Below, in pieces: positions 1 through 5,358 of a stretch of DNA of 13,185 nt (positions are counted from its first letter, which is position 1; each line of letters begins with the position of its first letter). Below the pieces are notes generated by a model that was given only the letters and a program-made list of their open reading frames with translations, had not been told where the DNA came from and did not search any database. The DNA lies in assembly GCA_023248455.1 (NCBI GenBank), contig JAHFEN010000004.1, positions 1-13,185 on the forward strand, in the 5' to 3' direction. Origin of the DNA: Microcaldota archaeon (lineage in GTDB: Archaea; Micrarchaeota; Micrarchaeia; Anstonellales; Anstonellaceae). A program made the translations under genes and the position numbers.

Positions 1-497
1 ACAGTTGCGCCCTGAGAAAGGGATTCTGCAACAACGACCTTGACTGCTCCAATTGGACAATGTGCGGCTCTGACAGCCACCGGTGCGCCACTGCATCAGG
101 ATTTTGCGACAGCGACTCAGACTGCCTTTCCTGGGAGCTCTGCAACGGGAAGACACACCTTTGCCAGGCAAAGCGCAGCCTGTGCTCATCCGCAGGAGAC
201 TGTGGAAGCTGGCAGGTATGCGACCTTTCAGCCAAGCGGTGCGTGAGCAGGCCGGGTTATTGCTCTGGCGACCCGGAGTGCGGCTATTTCCAGAAGTGCA
301 ACACAACTGGCCATGTGTGCGAGACCAAAGTGGGCTACTGCACCAAGTCGTCCGAATGCAAGTTCGACGAGCGCTGCGAAACCGACCCCTACTCGATCAA
401 CGCCTACAAGTGCATGAAGATAATCTGCACCAGGAATGAGGACTGCCCTGGAAGCTCGTGCGACCCGGCTACGCAGAGGTGCCGCCGGACCTACTGA
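1..497 (+). CDS. Cysteine-rich tandem-repeat protein, C-terminal part (5' end outside window)
   Basis: The reading frame is open from base 3 and stops at TGA 495-497, so only the last 164 residues are present. The sequence is built of 26-residue units with the pattern C-x5-C-x5-C-x6-C, then six residues to the next unit. Four units keep exactly this spacing. The fifth is stretched between its third and fourth Cys, and the sixth is slightly shortened. The first visible Cys is the last Cys of a further unit, so the array continues upstream. Acidic residues precede the second Cys (DLDC, DSDC, GDPEC, NEDC), and Trp often follows it. The layout resembles Dickkopf-type or other small disulfide-rich extracellular modules, by pattern only. 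Four Cys per unit suggests an exported, disulfide-bonded surface or secreted protein (inference; no signal peptide is visible). An internal ATG at 60 sits mid-repeat and is not a credible start. Confidence 0.8.
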   Translation, partial: SCALRKGFCNNDLDCSNWTMCGSDSHRCATASGFCDSDSDCLSWELCNGKTHLCQAKRSLCSSAGDCGSWQVCDLSAKRCVSRPGYCSGDPECGYFQKCNTTGHVCETKVGYCTKSSECKFDERCETDPYSINAYKCMKIICTRNEDCPGSSCDPATQRCRRTY

Positions 498-503
498 ATG
501 AGG

Positions 504-528
504 GGCGGGCTCCGCCTTCCATTTTTTT
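504..528 (+). terminator. Hairpin plus T-run terminator after the Cys-rich gene
   Basis: GGCGG (504-508) and CCGCC (512-516) form a 5-bp GC stem with a 3-base loop, followed after five bases by seven T (522-528). The T-run alone can end transcription in archaea. It also merges into the TATA-like element of the next gene. Confidence 0.6.
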
Positions 529-531
529 AAT
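523..531 (+). promoter_or_regulatory. TATA-like element for the dehydrogenase gene
   Basis: TTTTTTAAT lies about 26 bases upstream of base 553, which would give a short leader carrying the GGAGGT ribosome site. It overlaps the preceding terminator T-run. The assignment rests on spacing and composition only. Confidence 0.4.
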
Positions 532-552
532 CAAAACCGTAAGTTATGCTTT

Positions 553-558
553 GGAGGT
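553..558 (+). promoter_or_regulatory. Ribosome binding site deciding the dehydrogenase start
   Basis: GGAGGT touches the ATG at 559 with no spacing but lies six bases before the ATG at 565. The second ATG is therefore the better start. metK shows the same six-base spacing. Confidence 0.7.
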
Positions 559-564
559 ATGACC

Positions 565-1674
565 ATGTCATTCGAAGACGCTATAGGCCCCGAGCTCGTA
601 GTGAAAGTTTACGACCCTATAACCAAGATGATCGGAGTGGTGGTAATCGACAATACCGCCCTCGGGCCAGGCAAGGGAGGGGTGCGCATGGTGCCTGACA
701 TCACCACTGAGGAGGTATTTGGGCTCGCGCGCGCCATGACCTGGAAAAATGCGCTTGCTGGAATCCCATTCGGAGGCGCGAAATCCGGCATAAAGTCGCA
801 CGGCACAAACCACCACAAGGCTGAGCTGGTGAAGGCATTTGCCGAGAAAATTGCGCCGCTTGTGCCTGAGAAATACATACCCGGCCCGGACATGAACATG
901 GGCGAGCGGGATATGGCAATAATCGCCAATGCCATAGGCACGCCCAAGGCTGCGACAGGCAAGCCCTCTGACATGGGCGGCCTTCCCCACGAACTCGGCT
1001 CGACTGGCTACGGCGTTTCTCTTTCCACGCTTGTGGCTCTTGAACATGCGAAGATTGCTGTTGAAGGGGCGACAGTCGCAATCGAGGGATTCGGCAATGT
1101 GGGCACATTCACTGCCAAGCACTTGAGCGAAAAGGGAGCCAAGATAATAGCGGTGTCAGACTCCAAGGGAACGGTTTTCCTAGAAAGCGGGCTGGATTAT
1201 GAAACGCTCATGAAAGTGAAAAAGGAAAAGGGAACCGTGACTGCCTACCCCGGGGCATCCGTGCTTGAGGCTGGGCAGCTTTTCTCGCTCAGGTGCGACG
1301 TGCTGATCCCGGGCGCGCGCCCAAATGTAATCCATGTCGGCAATGTGCAGCAGGTGAAGACGAAGATAATCGTTGAGGCGGCGAACATACCCATGAAGCC
1401 TGAAATCGAGCATGACCTTTCCAAGAAAGGCATACTCATAATCCCTGACTTCGTGGCAAACGCAGGAGGGGTGATTTCCTCCTATGTTGAGTTCATTGGC
1501 GGAAGCGAGAAGGAGATGTTCTCCATGGTAAAGGAAAAAATCACGGCGAATACGCGCCTCGTGCTGGAGCGTGCGCGCGGGGGCAACCTGCGCGAGGCCG
1601 CGCTTGAGATCGCAGAGGAACGCGTTATTGCTGCAATGGAGGAGAGGTCAGGCAGGAAAGCTGCCGGCCAGTAA
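565..1674 (+). CDS. gdhA: Glu/Leu/Phe/Val dehydrogenase, probably glutamate dehydrogenase
   Basis: This NAD(P)-dependent amino-acid dehydrogenase would reversibly deaminate glutamate to 2-oxoglutarate and ammonia in the cytoplasm. With the ATG at 565 (see ribosome site) it has 369 residues. The dimerisation/substrate domain holds GPGKGGVR (34-41), TWKNALAGIPFGGAKSG with Lys61 and likely catalytic Lys73, and GPDMNMGERDM with likely catalytic Asp109. The Rossmann domain has GFGNVG at 175-180, and NAGGV lies at 299-303. Lys37 and Ser306 occupy the positions that, in glutamate dehydrogenases, hold the side-chain carboxylate; leucine dehydrogenases have hydrophobic residues there. This favours glutamate (alignment from memory). 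The protein is shorter than the usual 415-420-residue archaeal enzymes and nearer leucine dehydrogenase length, lacking the N-terminal helix region. Its 2-oxoacid product could feed the ferredoxin oxidoreductase encoded further on. Confidence 0.92.
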   Translation: MSFEDAIGPELVVKVYDPITKMIGVVVIDNTALGPGKGGVRMVPDITTEEVFGLARAMTWKNALAGIPFGGAKSGIKSHGTNHHKAELVKAFAEKIAPLVPEKYIPGPDMNMGERDMAIIANAIGTPKAATGKPSDMGGLPHELGSTGYGVSLSTLVALEHAKIAVEGATVAIEGFGNVGTFTAKHLSEKGAKIIAVSDSKGTVFLESGLDYETLMKVKKEKGTVTAYPGASVLEAGQLFSLRCDVLIPGARPNVIHVGNVQQVKTKIIVEAANIPMKPEIEHDLSKKGILIIPDFVANAGGVISSYVEFIGGSEKEMFSMVKEKITANTRLVLERARGGNLREAALEIAEERVIAAMEERSGRKAAGQ

Positions 1675-1713
1675 TCCAAAGGCGCAGAAAGGCATGGCCT
1701 AGATTCGTGAGTT

Positions 1714-2619
1714 GTGATTATCCAGTTGGTGTTGTTTTTGGTGCTGTGCATAGTGGCGCTGCCGATATTTGCCATTCTCTCGATATTTTCGGCGAAATAC
1801 CGCGCCCTTGCGCGCCGGGCGCTTTACTGCGTGGTGCGCAAGGCCACTCTTCGCCCGTGCGAAACCGGGCTTGATGATGAAATAAAGGCCCAGGCGCTTT
1901 CAGGCATAATGCGGCTTTCGCCTGCTGCTGCAGGTTTTGTCAGCAGGAACTTCCAGGCATTCTCATTCTTGTTCACCATCCTTCTCATTGCGAGCATGGC
2001 TCTCACCGCACAGGGTCTGTACAATTTCGCAGTTTATGGCAACTGCAACGGGCCAGAGGGGGGGTTCTGCATATACAACGGCCTGCAGAACCCGCTGTTC
2101 CTCAAAACGCCAAGCACCCTTCAGGGCATTAGAGCTGGCAACCCAAACGCCAGCATAACTGTCTTCGAGTTCGGATGCTACACCTGCCCCTATACGCAAG
2201 CGAGCGAAGACCAGGTGCTGTCCATGCTGAAAAAATACAATGGCAGCGTGCAGTTCGTATTCAAGCCCTTCCCGCTTCCCAACCACCCGCATTCGCTTGA
2301 TGCCGCAGTGGCAGCCGCCTGCGCAGGCGATGCTGGGAAATACTGGGAATACCGCGCTGCGCTTTTTGCCAACCAGGCCTATTTCATGGAAGGGGGGGAT
2401 GCTGCATTCAAGGCAACTGCCTCAAAGCTCAACTTATCTGGCTTTGATTCCTGCTACGACAGCAGGAAATTCCTGGCGCAGGTGCAGACCACCCTGCAGG
2501 AGGGCAAGGAATGCGGCATATACGGCACGCCCACTTTCTTCGTGAATGGAAAGGCTTTTGTAGGGCTGGATTCAGGAAATAAGGCAGAGGCAGAAATACG
2601 GAGGCTGCTTGGGAATTAG
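1714..2619 (+). CDS. Membrane-anchored DsbA-like thiol:disulfide oxidoreductase
   Basis: The protein has 301 residues. A membrane segment at about 3-25 is followed by a roughly 55-residue hydrophilic loop with Cys39 and Cys49 (in SAKYR... and TLRPCETG). A second membrane segment lies at about 83-104, followed by an external domain. That domain (about 145-300) is a DsbA/BdbD-type thioredoxin fold: redox motif CYTC (Cys155, Cys158) after FEFG, and a YGTP cis-proline loop (Pro273) followed by FFVNGK. Extra cysteines are 111, 119, 203, 247 and 267. It should catalyse disulfide formation or exchange in exported proteins. The GTG at 1714 is the first possible start, since an in-frame TGA lies at 1708-1710; no clear ribosome site precedes it, and TTG/GTG codons just downstream are alternatives. 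It starts 39 bases after the dehydrogenase and ends 36 bases before the desulfurase, so co-transcription is plausible. Confidence 0.85.
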   Translation: MIIQLVLFLVLCIVALPIFAILSIFSAKYRALARRALYCVVRKATLRPCETGLDDEIKAQALSGIMRLSPAAAGFVSRNFQAFSFLFTILLIASMALTAQGLYNFAVYGNCNGPEGGFCIYNGLQNPLFLKTPSTLQGIRAGNPNASITVFEFGCYTCPYTQASEDQVLSMLKKYNGSVQFVFKPFPLPNHPHSLDAAVAAACAGDAGKYWEYRAALFANQAYFMEGGDAAFKATASKLNLSGFDSCYDSRKFLAQVQTTLQEGKECGIYGTPTFFVNGKAFVGLDSGNKAEAEIRRLLGN

Positions 2620-2655
2620 GTAGGCTGTGCAGCAAAGGGAATAGGAGCAATTAAC

Positions 2656-3858
2656 ATGGACTCATCAAAACTGAAGGAAGACTTTCCAGTCTTACAGAAA
2701 TCCAAGGTAATCTACTTTGACTCCGCGTGCACCACGCTCAAGCCCAGGGCAGTCATTGAAGCCGAGAGGCAATACTACGAGGAAGTGTCAGGATGCGCAG
2801 GTAGGTCCGCGCATGCACTTGCCAAGAAGACAAGCGAGCTTTTCGAGTCTTCGCGGGAAAAGGTCGCGAAATTCCTGAATGCAAAACCAGAGCAGCTCGT
2901 GTGGACCAAGAACACCACTGAAGCGCTTAACCTCGTAATACGCTCATTCGACTATTCATCCAGGAAGAAAATAGCCACCACGCGACTGGAGCACCACTCG
3001 CTCATTCTGCCAATAATGGAGCAGCAGAGGCGCGGAATCGTGAAAATGGAGCTCATGAAGACGAATTCTGACGGAACATTTGACGAGCAAGAGATTGCAA
3101 GCGCGATTGACCGCAGCACGGCGCTGGTTGCTTTGCACCACACCACGAATACAACCGGAATGAAGGCGCCGCTTGAGAAAATAATCAAGATTGCGCATGA
3201 AAACGGCGCTGCAGTGCTCATCGACGGGGCACAGGGAGTCCCGCATTCTCACGTGGATTTCAGGAAGCTGGACGCTGATTTCCTGGCATTCTCTGGGCAT
3301 AAGATGCTGGGGCCTACAGGCATTGGCTGCCTTGTAGGAAAAAGCGGAGCATTCGAGAAGCTGGACAGTTTCATAGTGGGAGGGGAGACAGTGGAAACCG
3401 TGCACATCGGTTCTGTGCAGTTCAAGAAGGCTCCCAAAAGATTCGAGGGCGGGATACAGAATTATGCGGGCGCCATTGGGCTTGGAGCTGCGTGCGATTA
3501 TCTGGAGAAAATCGGCATGAAGAACGTGGAGGAGCACGAGAAAAGGATGGCTGCGAAAGTGATGGACGCCATTCATTCCATTCCTGGCGCCACAATATAC
3601 GGCGCTCCAGCTGCAAAGGACCGTTCCGCACTGGTGTCCTTCAACCTCAAGGGAGTGGGCAAGCACCAGGTTGCTCTCATGTGCGATTCCTATTCAAAAA
3701 TCGCGCTGCGCTCAGGCCTTTTCTGCGCGCAGCCTGCCATGGAATCGCTTGGCGCGCCGCAAGGGGCCGCGAGGGCTTCGCTTTACGTTTACAATACTGA
3801 AAAAGAGATTGAAACATTCAAGGAAACGCTTGGAAAGATTGCGAAACTGGGGAAATGA
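2656..3858 (+). CDS. Cysteine desulfurase, SufS/CsdA type (class V aminotransferase fold)
   Basis: This 400-residue PLP enzyme should take sulfur from cysteine, release alanine and hold the sulfur as a persulfide for Fe-S clusters or other sulfur products. Its length is normal for the family. Visible elements are LEHHS with the cofactor-stacking His113, LIDGAQ with Asp190 on the PLP pyridine nitrogen, FSGHKMLGPTGIG with Schiff-base Lys216, FEGGIQN at 263-269, and RSGLFCAQPAME with catalytic Cys357. The short active-site loop context RSGxxCAxP is SufS-like rather than the longer NifS/IscS loop. AGGAG at 2643-2647 precedes the ATG by eight bases. The stop overlaps the next start by four bases (ATGA), which points to translational coupling. 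No SufB, SufC, SufD, SufE or SufU lies in the window; the downstream genes are two unusual Cys-rich paralogs instead. Confidence 0.92.
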   Translation: MDSSKLKEDFPVLQKSKVIYFDSACTTLKPRAVIEAERQYYEEVSGCAGRSAHALAKKTSELFESSREKVAKFLNAKPEQLVWTKNTTEALNLVIRSFDYSSRKKIATTRLEHHSLILPIMEQQRRGIVKMELMKTNSDGTFDEQEIASAIDRSTALVALHHTTNTTGMKAPLEKIIKIAHENGAAVLIDGAQGVPHSHVDFRKLDADFLAFSGHKMLGPTGIGCLVGKSGAFEKLDSFIVGGETVETVHIGSVQFKKAPKRFEGGIQNYAGAIGLGAACDYLEKIGMKNVEEHEKRMAAKVMDAIHSIPGATIYGAPAAKDRSALVSFNLKGVGKHQVALMCDSYSKIALRSGLFCAQPAMESLGAPQGAARASLYVYNTEKEIETFKETLGKIAKLGK

Positions 3859-4601
3859 TGAAGGAAGTTGAAAAGGCGTTCAAAACCACCTGCAAGGCAC
3901 TACTTGGGGAAGATATAGGTGAGATGGACGGCTATGAAAAGTTCCTGTGGCGATATGTGGCAATTCCCTCGACCAGGAAATCTAGCGATGCCAAATCGGA
4001 CGTTTTCCTGTCCGGCCCGTATGGCAATCATGCGAGGATTTTCTCAAATGCAGAAGCACAGAAGCGCATGGCAGCCCCACTTTCCATAAACGACATAAAG
4101 GACATTGACAGCCTGCTGGAAGCCGCGCAACAAAGGTTCGAATATGCTGGGGACAAGGTGCTTGGAAAATCAATGGGGGTGGAAAGAAGCGACGCCTGCA
4201 TTGATGCTGTGTTTGTCACATCCTCCCAGAATATATTGGAAAGCGAGTACATTGGCTATTGCGACATGGTAGGCGAAAGCAAGTTCATGTTCGGCTGCTC
4301 TTTTGGCACCCAGTCCACCCATTGCATGAATGTCACCGAGTTTTACAATGCCAACAGGGTGCTTGAAAGCGGGGTCATTCTTTTTTCCTCCGATTGCTTC
4401 TACTGCTACAATTGCAAGAATGCCAGCAACCTCATGTTCTGCTTCAACCAGTATTCCAAGAGGCACTGCATCGGGAACAACCAGTTCATGCCTGACAAGT
4501 TCACCTCCATGAAAAAGAAGATTTCGTCAGAAATTATTGAGATGCTTCGGAAAAAGAAAAGCATCCCCTCTCTTGTGGAATTTGCAAATGGAGCGGTTTG
4601 A
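3855..4601 (+). CDS. Cys-ladder protein A, tandem paralog of the next gene, unknown function
   Basis: The protein has 248 residues (247 if the second ATG at 3858 is used). I do not recognise a characterised family. An N-terminal helical part contains ALLGEDIGEMDGYEKFLWR. The middle is poorly conserved between the two paralogs. Residues about 112-210 are rich in Cys, Asn, Phe and Ser. Cysteines lie at 148, 157, 184, 187, 196 and 205, many exactly nine apart and often in C-x-N, as expected for an 18-residue-per-turn beta-solenoid (inference). A short basic helical tail follows (about 215-235). Uncharacterised Cys-rich proteins of similar look, ending in an NKQ(Y)SKEEY-like segment, occur in CPR and DPANN genomes and often carry the unreliable label CaiB/BaiF (memory). 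No signal peptide is seen, so it is probably cytoplasmic. The start overlaps the desulfurase stop. Confidence 0.75.
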   Translation: MMKEVEKAFKTTCKALLGEDIGEMDGYEKFLWRYVAIPSTRKSSDAKSDVFLSGPYGNHARIFSNAEAQKRMAAPLSINDIKDIDSLLEAAQQRFEYAGDKVLGKSMGVERSDACIDAVFVTSSQNILESEYIGYCDMVGESKFMFGCSFGTQSTHCMNVTEFYNANRVLESGVILFSSDCFYCYNCKNASNLMFCFNQYSKRHCIGNNQFMPDKFTSMKKKISSEIIEMLRKKKSIPSLVEFANGAV

Positions 4602-5345
4602 ATGGCTAAGATAGACAAGACATTGGCAGAAACTGCGAGAGTGTTGTTCGGAGAAGAACTTTCGCCAATAAGCAGGTATGAGGATTGGCTGGCTTCACGG
4701 GTGCCGCGCGTCAGGATGAAGAAGTCTTGCCTGACTGGAAAACCTGTTCCAACGCCCGCGCATTCCATATTTTCCCTTGTGCCTGACGGCATGGTGGCGG
4801 AGTTAGGCATGCTCAAGCACGCATCAGGGCTGAAGGCAGATGTGAACGAAGAAGATTCGTTTGGAAGCATGTCACAGAAGATGCCCAAGATTTCTCTTTA
4901 CATAACCGAGCTTGCAGAAGGGGAAAATATCGAAGTTGTGGATTCTGCGGTTTATCTCAATCTTTCAAACGCATACAAGATAGTCGACGTGTTTACATCC
5001 AAAAATGTGGGGCTCGGCTTTTTCAACGACTACAACGACCATGCTTTTGGGATTGGAAGGAGCGCCTCTTGCAGCTTCTCCATCCACTGCTACAATTCCA
5101 AGAGCCTGACTCGCTGCTTCGAGGCAGACTTCTGCCGTAACTGCAGCGACATCATGTTCTGCCACAACTGCGAGAACGTTCGGGAGTCGCTGTTCTGCTG
5201 CAACGTGAAAAACCTGAGGAACGCCATTTTCAACAAGCAGGTAAGCAAGGAGGAATATCTCAGGGTAAAGAAAATCCTTGTCGAATGGATTCTGTCCGAG
5301 CTTAAGAAAAACGGAAGGCTGCCAATCGACATATACGATTTCTGA
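4602..5345 (+). CDS. Cys-ladder protein B, tandem paralog of the preceding gene, unknown function
   Basis: The 247-residue protein begins at the ATG directly after the previous stop; GGAG at 4590-4593 is its ribosome site. It aligns with protein A at both ends: LFGEELSPISRYEDWL matches the A N-terminus. FC-x-NC-x-N-x5-FC-x-N-x6-I-x-N-x-Q is shared near the C-terminus. Cysteines 163, 172, 181, 190 and 199 fall exactly nine residues apart, and 178/187 form a second register; Asn or Asp/Glu often sits two residues after the Cys. The segment FNKQVSKEEYLRVKK (210-224) is the typical end of this kind of Cys-rich protein, followed by a helix. A stacked Cys ladder could bind metal or carry sulfur (inference). 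It ends 13 bases from the convergent oxidoreductase beta gene. Confidence 0.75.
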   Translation: MAKIDKTLAETARVLFGEELSPISRYEDWLASRVPRVRMKKSCLTGKPVPTPAHSIFSLVPDGMVAELGMLKHASGLKADVNEEDSFGSMSQKMPKISLYITELAEGENIEVVDSAVYLNLSNAYKIVDVFTSKNVGLGFFNDYNDHAFGIGRSASCSFSIHCYNSKSLTRCFEADFCRNCSDIMFCHNCENVRESLFCCNVKNLRNAIFNKQVSKEEYLRVKKILVEWILSELKKNGRLPIDIYDF

Positions 5346-5358
5346 GCAGGACAATTGG

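Noticed and set aside
1..497. Cys-rich repeats as a DNA-level tandem repeat
   Set aside because: The 78-base units are strongly diverged in nucleotide sequence; the repeat is real at protein level only.
568..1122. Minus-strand open frame of 184 codons opposite the dehydrogenase
   Set aside because: It is a shadow of the strongly conserved dehydrogenase, with no start signal of its own.
2956..3666. Minus-strand open frame of 236 codons opposite the cysteine desulfurase
   Set aside because: The plus strand encodes all desulfurase motifs; the antisense product has no recognisable domain or start signal.
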